This document shows positions 1 through 6,413 of a DNA stretch of 6,413 nt, in pieces. The stretch is from Pseudomonadota bacterium (GTDB lineage Bacteria > Pseudomonadota > Alphaproteobacteria > Acetobacterales > Acetobacteraceae). Position numbers and translations under genes: made by a program. The notes below the pieces were generated by a model. It worked only from the letters and a program-made list of their open reading frames with translations. It had not been told where the DNA came from and did not search any database. Each line of letters begins with the position of its first letter. The stretch's first letter is position 1. The stretch covers positions 1 to 6,413 of the forward strand of contig JAKBCX010000100.1 of the NCBI GenBank assembly GCA_021807465.1. The letters are read 5' to 3'.

Positions 1-2262
1 GGAATCGTCACGATCCATCGAGGCGAACAGCGCGCCCATTTTCACGTAAGGCCCAAACCGGCCGATATTGGCCTCGATCTTCTGCCCCGTTTCAGGATGC
101 ACCCCGACCAGGCGCGGCAGAGAGAGCAGACCCAGCGCATCCTCCAGGCTCAGTGTCTCGCCATCCATGCCGCGCGCCAGAGAGGCGCGTTTGGGCTTGG
201 CTTTCTTGTCATTCGGGTCCGGCTCGCCCTGCTGCACATACAGCCCGTACGGGCCGCGCCGCAGCGATATATCCTCGCCCGTATCCGGGTGCTGGCCCAG
301 CACGCGCATGCCGTCTTTCAGGCTGTCATCCTGCGTATCGCCGCCATCCACCGCCAATTTGCGGGTGTATTGGCAGGTTGGATAGTTGGAGCAACCAATG
401 AAGCTGCCAAAACGCCCCAGCTTAAGCCCCAGCCTGCCGGTGCCGCAGGCGGTGCACTGGCGCGGGTCGGTGCCGTCGGCGCGGGCGGGGAAGAAATGTG
501 GGCCGAGATCGGCATCCAGCGCGTCGATGACGTCGGAAATCTTCAAATCCTTAGTCTGCGCCACAGCGGTTGAAAACCCGTCCCAGAAATCGCGCAGCAC
601 CTGCCGCCAATTGGCCCGGCCCTCGGCAACCTGGTCGAGTTGGTCCTCCAGCCCGGCGGTAAACCCGGTATCGACATAATGCGCGAAGAAGCTGGTGAGG
701 AACGCGGTGACCAAGCGCCCGCGATCTTCCGGCACGAAGCGCTTATTCTCCATCCGCACATAATTACGGTCACGCAGCACGGAGAGGATGGAAGCGTAAG
801 TGGAAGGCCGGCCAATGCCCAGCTCCTCCATCTTCTTCACCAGGCTGGCCTCGGAATAGCGCGGAGGCGGCTGGGTGAAATGCTGGCTTGCCTCCACCTT
901 CCCGGTCTTGGCCGGGTCGCCTTGGGCGATGGGCGGCAGAATGCGCGCATCCTCATCGTCAGCGGGGTCGTCCTGGTCCTCGTGGTACAGGCGCAGAAAG
1001 CCATCAAACGCCAGCACCGAGCCAGTGGCGCGCAAGGTCTGGCCCTTGCCGTCGGTCAGCGTCACGGCGGTCTGGTCCAGCTCGGCGGGGGCCATCTGGC
1101 AGGCCAGAGCGCGCTTATAAATCAGCTCATACAGCCGCGCCTGGTCGGGCGAGAGCATTTTCGCCACCTTGGCCGGGGTAAGGTTTATATCCGTCGGGCG
1201 GATAGCCTCGTGCGCTTCCTGCGCGTTCTTGGCCTTGCTCTGGTATTCGCGCGGGGCGGCGGGCAAATAATCGGCGCCAAACTCGCCGCGTATGCGCGTG
1301 CGCATGGCCTCAACCGCCTCCTTGGCAAGCTGCACGCCATCTGTACGCATGTAGGTGATAAGCCCGACCGTTTCGCCGTTAATATCCACGCCTTCGTAAA
1401 GCTGCTGGGCCAGGCGCATGGTCATCTGCGAGGACAGGCCCAGCTTGCGGCTGGCCTCCTGCTGCAAGGTGGAGGTGATGAAGGGCGGCGGCGGGTTGCG
1501 CTTGGTGCGCTTCTTCTCAACGCTGGCGGCGGAGAAGCTGCCAGCCAGCACGGCGGCGCGCGCGGCCTCGGCTTTTTCTTGCGTGTTCAGGTCAAACTGG
1601 TCGAGCTTCTTGCCCTGGTAATGGGTCAGCCGGGCAGGGTAGGGCGCGCCGGTGGGGGTGAGCATGGTGGCGTCCACCAACCAGTACTCACGCGGCTTGA
1701 ACACCTCTATCTCGGCCTCGCGCTCGCACACCAGCCGCAGCGCCACCGATTGCACGCGCCCCGCCGAGCGCGAGCCGGGCAGCTTGCGCCACAGCACGGG
1801 CGAGAGGGTGAACCCCACCAGGTAATCCAGCGCGCGCCGGGCCAGATAGGCCTCGATCAACGGCATATCCAGCGCGCGGGGATGCGCCATGGCCGCCTTC
1901 ACCGCACTCTTGGTAATCTCGTTGAAGGTCACGCGCTCGACCTTCACACCCTTCAGCGCGTGTTTTTCCGTCAGAACGCTCTGCACATGCCAGGAAATGG
2001 CCTCGCCCTCGCGGTCCGGGTCGGTGGCCAGATACAGGGTTTTGGCGCCCTTCAGCGCCTTGGCGATTTCGGCAAGCTGCTTGGCACCACGGTCATCGGC
2101 CACCCAGTCCATGGCGAAATCCTCGTCCGGGCGCACCGAGCCATCCTTGGCCGGCAGGTCGCGCACATGGCCGAAGGAGGCCAGCACCTTGAAGGAGTCA
2201 CCGAGATATTTGTTGATCGTCTTGGCTTTGGACGGGGATTCGACGACGACGATATCAGTCAA
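1..2262 (-). CDS. topA: DNA topoisomerase I (type IA), C-terminus cut by window edge
   Basis: This enzyme relaxes negative supercoils by cutting one DNA strand through a tyrosine and passing the other strand. The 754 visible residues cover the whole catalytic core. The Toprim domain is at the N-terminus, with Glu8 in [10 protein letters not shown] and the acidic cluster ATDPDREGE (Asp81, Asp83, Glu85). Next come RRALDYLVG (142-150), [12 protein letters not shown] (163-174), the active-site motif ITYMRTDG with Tyr304, HEAIRPTD (351-358) and [11 protein letters not shown] (482 onward). After the core there is one four-cysteine zinc finger (Cys603, Cys606, Cys624, Cys630). Two topoisomerase C-terminal repeats of the form HPxTGxxI...GPYxxYV follow, at about 655-677 and 720-741. 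Relatives usually run to 800-900 residues, so roughly 100 or more are missing to the left. The start is TTG at 2262: an in-frame TGA lies at 2295-2293 and no ATG or GTG falls between, while the protein aligns with family N-termini from that codon. Last visible gene of the operon, 44 bases after dprA. Confidence 0.97.
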   Translation of the reverse strand, partial: MTDIVVVESPSKAKTINKYLGDSFKVLASFGHVRDLPAKDGSVRPDEDFAMDWVADDRGAKQLAEIAKALKGAKTLYLATDPDREGEAISWHVQSVLTEKHALKGVKVERVTFNEITKSAVKAAMAHPRALDMPLIEAYLARRALDYLVGFTLSPVLWRKLPGSRSAGRVQSVALRLVCEREAEIEVFKPREYWLVDATMLTPTGAPYPARLTHYQGKKLDQFDLNTQEKAEAARAAVLAGSFSAASVEKKRTKRNPPPPFITSTLQQEASRKLGLSSQMTMRLAQQLYEGVDINGETVGLITYMRTDGVQLAKEAVEAMRTRIRGEFGADYLPAAPREYQSKAKNAQEAHEAIRPTDINLTPAKVAKMLSPDQARLYELIYKRALACQMAPAELDQTAVTLTDGKGQTLRATGSVLAFDGFLRLYHEDQDDPADDEDARILPPIAQGDPAKTGKVEASQHFTQPPPRYSEASLVKKMEELGIGRPSTYASILSVLRDRNYVRMENKRFVPEDRGRLVTAFLTSFFAHYVDTGFTAGLEDQLDQVAEGRANWRQVLRDFWDGFSTAVAQTKDLKISDVIDALDADLGPHFFPARADGTDPRQCTACGTGRLGLKLGRFGSFIGCSNYPTCQYTRKLAVDGGDTQDDSLKDGMRVLGQHPDTGEDISLRRGPYGLYVQQGEPDPNDKKAKPKRASLARGMDGETLSLEDALGLLSLPRLVGVHPETGQKIEANIGRFGPYVKMGALFASMDRDDS

Positions 2263-2279
2263 GGAGCCGTTCCATTCAT
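2259..2279 (-). promoter_or_regulatory. Possible minicistron overlapping the topA start
   Basis: An ATG at 2279-2277 opens a six-codon frame (MNGTAP) whose TGA at 2261-2259 overlaps the topA TTG start codon. A second ATG at 2275-2273 opens another six-codon frame (MERLLD) ending at 2257-2255, just inside topA. topA itself has only weak Shine-Dalgarno bases (GGA at 2273-2271). Ribosomes ending on either short frame could restart at the TTG. Such short frames also arise by chance, and nothing proves they are translated. Confidence 0.2.
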
Positions 2280-2282
2280 TTC

Positions 2283-2309
2283 GTCTTGGGTCTCAAGGTC
2301 TTGGTCTCA
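2283..2309 (-). repeat. Near-tandem direct repeat spanning the dprA stop and the dprA-topA gap
   Basis: Read on the minus strand, TGAGACCAAGAC (2309-2298) is followed by TGAGACCCAAGAC (2295-2283). The copies differ by one extra C and lie at a period of 14 bases. The first copy begins with the dprA stop codon TGA. The second copy supplies the TGA that closes the topA frame upstream of its TTG start. The likeliest origin is a small local duplication; a binding site or RNA role is possible but not shown. Confidence 0.6.
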
Positions 2310-3410
2310 CACATCCTGCGTCAGCGCCACCCTGCCACTGTGCCGGCTCTCAATCAGGCCGCCAAGCTCCAACTCCAGGATAACCGCCTGCATGGCAGCC
2401 ATCGACAACTGGCAGCGCCGCGCCAACTCGTCAACATCCATCCCTTCCGGGCCTAGCAGCGCGGGTATGGCGGCGCGGGCCTTGGCCAGCGCCGCATCAT
2501 CCGCCGCGGGGCCATTCCACGCGGCCTCGCCCTCGCGGAAGCCGGGCAGGCGGCGCTGCCGGGGGCCAATGGCGGCGGGCAGGGCGGCCAGCACATCGGC
2601 GGCGGATTCGGTAAGGTGCGCGCCCTGGCGGATTAGCTCATTGCCCCCCTTGGCGCGCGGGTCCAACGGCCCGCCGGGCACCGCGAAAATCTCGCGCCCG
2701 GCCTCATTGGCCAACCGCGCGGTGAGCAGCGATCCGGAGCGGCTCGCGGCCTCGATGACAACCAGCCCGAGTGTAAGCCCCGCGATAATGCGGTTGCGCT
2801 TGGGAAAATGCTTGGCCACGGGCGCGGTGCCGAGCGGCGCTTCCGCCACCACGGCCCCAGCTCCGGCAATACGCTTTTGCAGCACCTCATGCTCGGGCGG
2901 GTAGGTTACATCCAGCCCGCCAGGGATAACAGCGATGGTCTTGCCCGCCCGCAACGCCCCCTCATGCGCCGCGCCATCTATCCCGCGCGCCAGGCCAGAG
3001 ACCACGGTGAACTTCTCCGCCGCCAGCTCCGAGGCAAGCTGCTCGGTAAAGCGCAGCCCGGCCGCCGAGGCGTTACGCGCGCCTACAATGCCGATGGAGG
3101 GGCTGGAGAGCAGCGCCACATCACCCAATACGGCCAGCGCGGCCGGGGCATCCGGCAATTCGGCCAGATATTCGGGATAATCCTCATCGCCCAGAAACAG
3201 AAACCGCCCGCCCAGCCGATGCACGGCTTCCGCCTCGCGCTCCACCTCCGCCATGGCGGGCACGCGCGGCGCTGCCGCCTTGCCACCCATGCGCGCCAGC
3301 TCGGGCAGCGCCGCCAGCGCCTCGGCAGGTGAGGAAAACCGCTCCATCAGGCGGCGATATGTAACGGGGCCGACGCTTTCCGTGCGCGCGAGGCGGAGCC
3401 TATCGAGCAC
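2307..3410 (-). CDS. dprA: DNA-processing protein DprA (Smf family)
   Basis: DprA binds incoming single-stranded DNA in the cytoplasm and loads RecA during natural transformation; many bacteria not known to be competent also carry it. The protein has 367 residues, a usual length. An N-terminal helical SAM/HhH-like region (about 1-45, with ESVGPVTYRRL) leads into the Rossmann-like core. Core motifs are GIVGARNAS (107-115), VVSGLARGIDGAAHEGAL (136-153), GKTIAVIPGGLDVTYPPEH (156-174), FPKRNRIIAGL (202-212), EAASRSGSLLTARLA (220-234) and VPGGPLDP (244-251). A linker of about 290-310 connects to a C-terminal winged-helix (DML1-like) domain at about 311-367. The start is GTG at 3410: an in-frame TAA lies seven codons upstream and the only other candidate between is CTG. 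It begins two bases after the plsY stop (TGA-GC-GTG) with only a distant AAGG, so translation is probably coupled to plsY. No competence genes are adjacent. Confidence 0.96.
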   Translation of the reverse strand: MLDRLRLARTESVGPVTYRRLMERFSSPAEALAALPELARMGGKAAAPRVPAMAEVEREAEAVHRLGGRFLFLGDEDYPEYLAELPDAPAALAVLGDVALLSSPSIGIVGARNASAAGLRFTEQLASELAAEKFTVVSGLARGIDGAAHEGALRAGKTIAVIPGGLDVTYPPEHEVLQKRIAGAGAVVAEAPLGTAPVAKHFPKRNRIIAGLTLGLVVIEAASRSGSLLTARLANEAGREIFAVPGGPLDPRAKGGNELIRQGAHLTESAADVLAALPAAIGPRQRRLPGFREGEAAWNGPAADDAALAKARAAIPALLGPEGMDVDELARRCQLSMAAMQAVILELELGGLIESRHSGRVALTQDV

Positions 3411-3412
3411 GC

Positions 3413-4018
3413 TCAGGCCGAGGCCTTTTTACCAATACGCGGCTCGGTGCCAGAGAGCAGCCGCCTTATGTTCGCGCCATGCTTCCAGTAAACCAGCACG
3501 GCGATGATTCCCGCCAGCACCGTTGTTTGCCAGCTATGTGTCAGGAACCAGGCGCTAACCGGCGCGCTGGCATAAGCCACCAGCGCCGAGAGTGAGGAAA
3601 TACGCAGCACCAGCGCCGTGAGCAGCCAGGCTGCGCAGGAAATTGCTCCGATAGGCCAGGCCAGAGCGTAGAACACGCCCAGCCCGGTGGCCACGCCTTT
3701 GCCGCCCTTGAAGCGCAGCCAGATAGGGAAGAGATGCCCCAGTACCACGCATAAAGCCGCCAACGCCACGCCGCCATGGCCGTATTTCTGTATCCAGGCC
3801 ACGGCGAGCCAGCCTTTGCCGCCATCCAGCAATAAAGTAGCCGCCGCCAGCCCTTTGCGGCCGGTACGCAGCACATTGGTGGCGCCGATATTGCCCGAGC
3901 CAATACTGCGTATGTCGCCCAGCCCGGCTAAACGGGTGAGCAACAGGCCGAACGGAATGCTGCCCAGCAGATAGGCAAAGGCCGCGATGAGCACATACGT
4001 GCCGTGAAAATCAACCAT
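3413..4018 (-). CDS. plsY: Acyl-phosphate:glycerol-3-phosphate acyltransferase PlsY
   Basis: PlsY is an inner-membrane enzyme that moves an acyl group from acyl-phosphate (made by PlsX) to position 1 of glycerol-3-phosphate, giving lysophosphatidic acid, the first step of phospholipid synthesis. The 201 residues are mostly hydrophobic, with several likely membrane spans (for example about 8-29, 84-101, 112-138, 165-178). Family motifs are all present: GSIPFG (19-24), the loop SGNIGATNVLR (41-51), DGGKG (65-69), GHLFPIWLRFKGGKGVAT (94-111) and KHGANIRRLLSGTE (179-192). The chosen ATG at 4018 gives the usual short N-terminus before the first span and has GGGA at 4031-4028, nine bases upstream. 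The frame stays open to an ATG at 4078, but that adds 20 residues read in another frame from the end of the pyrC gene and does not resemble the family. The gene overlaps the pyrC end by eight bases (ATGGTTGA), so the two are probably translationally coupled. Confidence 0.96.
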   Translation of the reverse strand: MVDFHGTYVLIAAFAYLLGSIPFGLLLTRLAGLGDIRSIGSGNIGATNVLRTGRKGLAAATLLLDGGKGWLAVAWIQKYGHGGVALAALCVVLGHLFPIWLRFKGGKGVATGLGVFYALAWPIGAISCAAWLLTALVLRISSLSALVAYASAPVSAWFLTHSWQTTVLAGIIAVLVYWKHGANIRRLLSGTEPRIGKKASA

Positions 4019-5282
4019 AAACGCGTTTCCCGGCTTTCCAGGTCCCCAGCACGGCGCCTTCCAGCGCGCGGCCATCAAATGGCGTGTTCTGCGCCTTACC
4101 GGGCAGCTTGCCCGCCTGCACCACCCAGGAGCGCTCGGGGTGGAACAGGCAGAGATCAGCCTTGCGCCCCTTGGCGATCACGCCGGCCTCGATCCCCAGC
4201 CATTCCGCTGGTTTTTTGGTAAGCAAAGCCAGTGCCTGGGGCATGGTAAGGGCGCCATTATGCACTTGGGCCAAGGTTACACCCAGCAAGGTGGCCAGCC
4301 CGGCGCCGCCAGGCGCGGCATCGGCAAAGGGCAGGCGTTTGTCATCCGCGTCGCGCGGCTGGTGGTCGGAGGCAATGGCGTCGATCGTGCCGTCCTTCAG
4401 CGCCGCCAGCACGGCCTGGCGGTCTTCCTCGGCACGGAGAGGCGGCGAGAGCTTGGTATAGGTGCGGTAATCGCCAATCGCGGTCTCGTTCAGGTCGAAA
4501 TAAGGCGGCGCGGTATCGCAGGTCACACGCAGCCCCTTCTCCTTGGCACGGCAGATCAGCTCCAGCGCCTCGCCCGTGGTGACGTGCGCGAAATGCACGG
4601 CGCCGCCCGTGAGTTCCGCCAGCCTTATGTCACGCGCCACGCAAATGGTCTCGGCGGCGGCGGGAATACCGGGCAGGCCCATCCAGGTGGCCCGCGCCCC
4701 GGCCGTGGCGGCGCCGCCTTTGGCCAGCTCGGTATCCTCGGGGTGCTGCACAATGCGCGCGCCGAAGCCTGACGCATAGGAGAGGGCAAGCCGCATCAGG
4801 CGCGACGACGCAATAGCCTTGCCGCCATCGGTAAAGGCCACCGCACCGGCGGCGCGCAGCAGCCCGTATTCTGCCAGCTCCTCGCCCTTCAATCCGCGTG
4901 TGGCCGCCGCGTAGGGCAGGAGGTCAACCAAACCTGTATCCGCCCCCCGTGCGATAACGAGATGCACGAGCGCCGGATCGTCGATGGGGGGCTGTGAATC
5001 CGGCAGCACGGCAATACTGGTAATGCCCCCAGCCGCGGCGGCCTGGGCGGCAGAGGCAATGGTTTCGCGATACTCAAAGCCCGGCTCACCTAAAGAGGCG
5101 CGCATATCCACAAGGCCGGGGGAAAGAACCGCGCCTTCGGCCTCGATAATCTCCGCGCCATCCGGGCGGCCGAGATTCTGCCCAAAATCGGCGATGAAAC
5201 CGTCACGGACCAGCAGCTCGCCTTCTATAAGATTCTGCGCAGTTTCATCCAAATAACTAATTTTACGGAATAATATGGTCAT
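4011..5282 (-). CDS. pyrC: Dihydroorotase-like protein (PyrC type I fold), probably non-catalytic
   Basis: This 423-residue amidohydrolase-fold protein has the layout and length of type I dihydroorotases, which close carbamoyl-aspartate to dihydroorotate. An N-terminal beta region (1-52) leads to PGLVD and the barrel, and a C-terminal part from about 368 ([16 protein letters not shown]) completes the beta domain. The catalytic residues do not match an active enzyme. The usual DxHxHxREPG reads [10 protein letters not shown], so both metal histidines are Arg61 and Ser63 and the substrate arginine is Gly65. The Asn of MPNT is Asp95, the second Asp of the TDDG motif is Gly153, the TPHH motif reads TAPPY, the Asn of NPPLR is Ser279, and DHxPH reads DHQPR. 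His180, His233 and Asp306 remain. By analogy with PyrC' of Pseudomonas, it may be a structural partner of PyrB. It overlaps the pyrB stop by ATGA, with GGAG upstream. The family call is sure; loss of activity is inferred. Confidence 0.93.
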   Translation of the reverse strand: MTILFRKISYLDETAQNLIEGELLVRDGFIADFGQNLGRPDGAEIIEAEGAVLSPGLVDMRASLGEPGFEYRETIASAAQAAAAGGITSIAVLPDSQPPIDDPALVHLVIARGADTGLVDLLPYAAATRGLKGEELAEYGLLRAAGAVAFTDGGKAIASSRLMRLALSYASGFGARIVQHPEDTELAKGGAATAGARATWMGLPGIPAAAETICVARDIRLAELTGGAVHFAHVTTGEALELICRAKEKGLRVTCDTAPPYFDLNETAIGDYRTYTKLSPPLRAEEDRQAVLAALKDGTIDAIASDHQPRDADDKRLPFADAAPGGAGLATLLGVTLAQVHNGALTMPQALALLTKKPAEWLGIEAGVIAKGRKADLCLFHPERSWVVQAGKLPGKAQNTPFDGRALEGAVLGTWKAGKRVYG

Positions 5283-6205
5283 GCCTCGCTACTCCGCGCC
5301 AGCGTATCCAGCACCGCCATGCGCACGGCAACCCCCATCTCGACCTGTTCTTTAATCAGCGAGCGCGCGTCGTCATCGGCAATATCGCTATCTATTTCCA
5401 CGCCGCGGTTCATCGGGCCGGGGTGCATCACCAAGGCGTCAGGCTTGGCGTAGGCCAGCTTCCTCCGGTCCAGCCCGTAATAGGTAAAAAACTCACGCGA
5501 GGACGGCACCAGCCCGCTGGACATGCGCTCTTTCTGCAGGCGCAGGGCCATAACAATATCGGCGCCTTTCAGCCCTTCCTCCATGGAATGGAAAATCTCC
5601 ACCCCGTTTATACCGATATTGCCCGGCAGCAGGGTGGGCGGGCCAATCAGGCGGACGAAATTGCCCATCATGGTGAGCAGCAGAATATTGCTGCGGGCCA
5701 CGCGGGAATGGGCGATGTCGCCGCAAATGGCCACGGTAAGGCCCGAGATGCGGCCTTTGTGGCGGCGCATGGTCAGCGCGTCCAGCAGCGCCTGGGTGGG
5801 GTGCTCATGGGTGCCATCGCCCGCATTTATCACCGCGGCACTCACTTTTTCCGCCAGCAGCGCAGGGGCGCCGGAGCGGTTATGGCGCACCACCAGCAGG
5901 TCGCAATTCATCGCGTTCAGGGTTGCCGCCGTGTCCAGCAGCGTCTCGCCCTTGGTTACAGACGATGTGGAGACCGACATGTTCACCACATCCGCCCCAA
6001 GGCGCCGTCCGGCCAGCTCAAAGCTGGTGCGGGTGCGGGTCGAGTCCTCGAAGAACAGGTTGATGAGGGTGCGCCCGCGTAAGGAATCGCGCTGGGTTTT
6101 GCCTGAACGGTTAAGCAGCACATAGCTCTCCGCCAGGTCGAGAAGGTTGGTAACGGTAACCGGGTTGAGGCCCCCGATCCCGAGCAAGTGTTTCAATGAT
6201 GCCAT
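5279..6205 (-). CDS. pyrB: Aspartate carbamoyltransferase catalytic subunit
   Basis: The enzyme joins carbamoyl phosphate and aspartate to carbamoyl-aspartate, the committed step of pyrimidine synthesis in the cytoplasm. The 308 residues match the usual catalytic chain. The carbamoyl-phosphate domain carries [13 protein letters not shown] (51-63), the loop [12 protein letters not shown] (77-88, with Lys85), [10 protein letters not shown] (105-114) and [10 protein letters not shown] (133-142, catalytic His135). The aspartate domain carries [12 protein letters not shown] (162-173, Arg168), LRLQKERM (221-228) and [11 protein letters not shown] (261-271). All key residues are present, so it should be active. 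I chose ATG at 6205 because the protein then starts just before the conserved HLLGIxGL segment. The only upstream in-frame alternatives are CTG and a TTG at 6295, which would add 30 residues but has no ribosome-binding site. The chosen ATG has only GGGA, 13 bases upstream, within a predicted hairpin. No pyrI regulatory gene lies in the window. First gene of the operon. Confidence 0.96.
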   Translation of the reverse strand: MASLKHLLGIGGLNPVTVTNLLDLAESYVLLNRSGKTQRDSLRGRTLINLFFEDSTRTRTSFELAGRRLGADVVNMSVSTSSVTKGETLLDTAATLNAMNCDLLVVRHNRSGAPALLAEKVSAAVINAGDGTHEHPTQALLDALTMRRHKGRISGLTVAICGDIAHSRVARSNILLLTMMGNFVRLIGPPTLLPGNIGINGVEIFHSMEEGLKGADIVMALRLQKERMSSGLVPSSREFFTYYGLDRRKLAYAKPDALVMHPGPMNRGVEIDSDIADDDARSLIKEQVEMGVAVRMAVLDTLARSSEA

Positions 6206-6209
6206 TAAA

Positions 6210-6235
6210 GCGCGTTTATCCCACGCAAACCGCGC
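6210..6235 (-). promoter_or_regulatory. Predicted hairpin directly before the pyrB start codon
   Basis: On the minus strand GCGCGGTTT (6235-6227) can pair with AAACGCGC (6217-6210), giving eight base pairs with one bulged G. The nine-base loop GCGTGGGAT (6226-6218) contains the only Shine-Dalgarno-like bases before pyrB. The stem is followed by TTTA and then the ATG at 6205. The structure could limit ribosome access, or mark a processed or short 5' leader. It lacks a long run of U, so it is a poor intrinsic terminator. Whether it forms in the cell is inference. Confidence 0.4.
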
Positions 6236-6254
6236 CGGGGGAAGAGGGTGCGCA

Positions 6255-6286
6255 TTGACAGCACCCCCTGCCTGCCCCGAAATGAT
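6255..6286 (+). promoter_or_regulatory. Candidate sigma70-type promoter for the divergent lipoprotein gene
   Basis: A perfect -35 box TTGACA lies at 6255-6260. The -10 element is weak: AATGAT at 6281-6286 matches four of six positions of TATAAT but at a 20-base spacing, while CGAAAT at 6278-6283 sits at the ideal 17-base spacing with three matches. Either would place the transcript start roughly 15-25 bases before the TTG start at 6314. Alphaproteobacterial -10 boxes are often weak, so this remains a candidate. I could not find an equally good promoter for pyrB on the other strand; GATAAA at 6220-6215 is the nearest -10-like hexamer, without a clear -35. Confidence 0.4.
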
Positions 6287-6302
6287 CCGCAGCAACGAAC
6301 AG

Positions 6303-6308
6303 AGGAGG
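6303..6308 (+). promoter_or_regulatory. Strong ribosome-binding site deciding a TTG start
   Basis: The hexamer AGGAGG is a full Shine-Dalgarno sequence. It lies five bases before the TTG at 6314, which opens a frame with a textbook lipoprotein signal. This pairing is what identifies the short edge gene as real and fixes its start at a non-ATG codon. Confidence 0.85.
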
Positions 6309-6313
6309 CGGGA

Positions 6314-6413
6314 TTGAAGCGAATTTTTGGCCTGATTTTGCTGGCGGGCTTGGCTGGTTGCGCCGCCAATGCCGCGCCTAAAGGCCCGCTGCCGCCGGCC
6401 GTGCCAGTATTTT
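6314..6413 (+). CDS. Small predicted lipoprotein, N-terminus only (runs off right edge)
   Basis: Only 33 codons are visible. Read from TTG at 6314, the protein begins with Lys-Arg, then a hydrophobic stretch ([10 protein letters not shown], 4-13), then the lipobox LAGC (13-16). Signal peptidase II would cut before Cys16, which would be lipid-anchored. The mature part starts [15 protein letters not shown], a low-complexity Ala/Pro segment typical of a linker behind a lipid anchor. After the cysteine there is Ala-Ala rather than Asp at +2, so an outer-membrane destination is likely if the Lol rule of enterics applies. The start is supported by AGGAGG five bases upstream, and a TTGACA box lies further upstream. 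The gene is divergent from pyrB, with 108 bases between the two start codons. The visible part is too short to name a family, and I do not recognise it. Confidence 0.8.
   Translation, partial: MKRIFGLILLAGLAGCAANAAPKGPLPPAVPVF

Noticed and set aside
640..2904. A 754-codon open frame on the plus strand opposite topA and dprA
   Set aside because: It runs codon-for-codon antisense to topA and then crosses into dprA in another frame. It exists because TTA, CTA and TCA codons are rare in the GC-rich genes. It shows no known motif and is rich in His, Gly and Arg like typical antisense shadows.
4019..4078. A longer plsY starting at ATG 4078
   Set aside because: The extra 20 residues overlap the pyrC end in another frame and do not resemble PlsY N-termini, while the ATG at 4018 has a GGGA at suitable spacing.
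4140..4772. A 210-codon plus-strand frame opposite pyrC
   Set aside because: It is antisense to a well-supported gene, and its composition (many Gly, Arg, His, Gln) is that of a shadow frame.
5423..6082. Long plus-strand frames opposite pyrB (also 5523-6125)
   Set aside because: They lie wholly antisense to pyrB, which has all its catalytic motifs. They have no ribosome-binding site and no recognisable domain.
6210..6235. Intrinsic terminator or attenuator before pyrB
   Set aside because: The stem is followed by only UUUA and then the start codon. There is no long U run and no clear alternative antiterminator or leader peptide upstream.
1..6413. Mobile element, CRISPR array, tRNA or defence system
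   Set aside because: I found no regular spaced repeats, transposase, integrase or tRNA-like cloverleaf, and the minus strand is filled by housekeeping genes with hardly any space between them.

Overview
The window is GC-rich and gene-dense. It looks like core chromosome from an alphaproteobacterium. The order pyrB, pyrC, plsY, dprA, topA on one strand, the '[10 protein letters not shown]...[16 protein letters not shown]' style of the TopA N-terminus and the form of the PyrC-like protein all fit that class. The genus cannot be told from the sequence. I see no mobile element, CRISPR array, tRNA, rRNA or phage gene.

Layout: nearly everything is on the minus strand, so the operon reads from right to left. 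The genes in transcription order are pyrB (6205 to 5279, aspartate carbamoyltransferase), a pyrC-type dihydroorotase homologue (5282 to 4011), plsY (4018 to 3413, glycerol-3-phosphate acyltransferase), dprA (3410 to 2307, DNA-processing protein) and topA (2262 to beyond position 1, DNA topoisomerase I, C-terminus cut by the window edge). Junctions are very tight: a 4-base ATGA overlap, an 8-base overlap, a 2-base gap and a 44-base gap. This implies one co-transcribed, translationally coupled unit. At the right edge a divergent plus-strand gene starts at 6314 with a strong Shine-Dalgarno and encodes the start of a small lipoprotein. It shares a 108-base divergent promoter region with pyrB.

Function: the first two genes belong to de novo pyrimidine synthesis, plsY makes lysophosphatidic acid for membrane lipids, and dprA and topA act on DNA. 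The genes are housekeeping, but the PyrC-like protein is the notable point. Most residues that bind metal and substrate in active type I dihydroorotases are replaced, including both histidines of the HxH motif. It is therefore probably a non-catalytic partner of PyrB, as known for PyrC' of Pseudomonas, and a working dihydroorotase should lie elsewhere in the genome.

Other points of interest are a hairpin immediately before the pyrB start codon that holds the only Shine-Dalgarno-like bases in its loop, a near-tandem repeat plus minicistrons before topA, and three genes whose only sensible start is TTG or GTG. I do not see a new defence or mobile system here.
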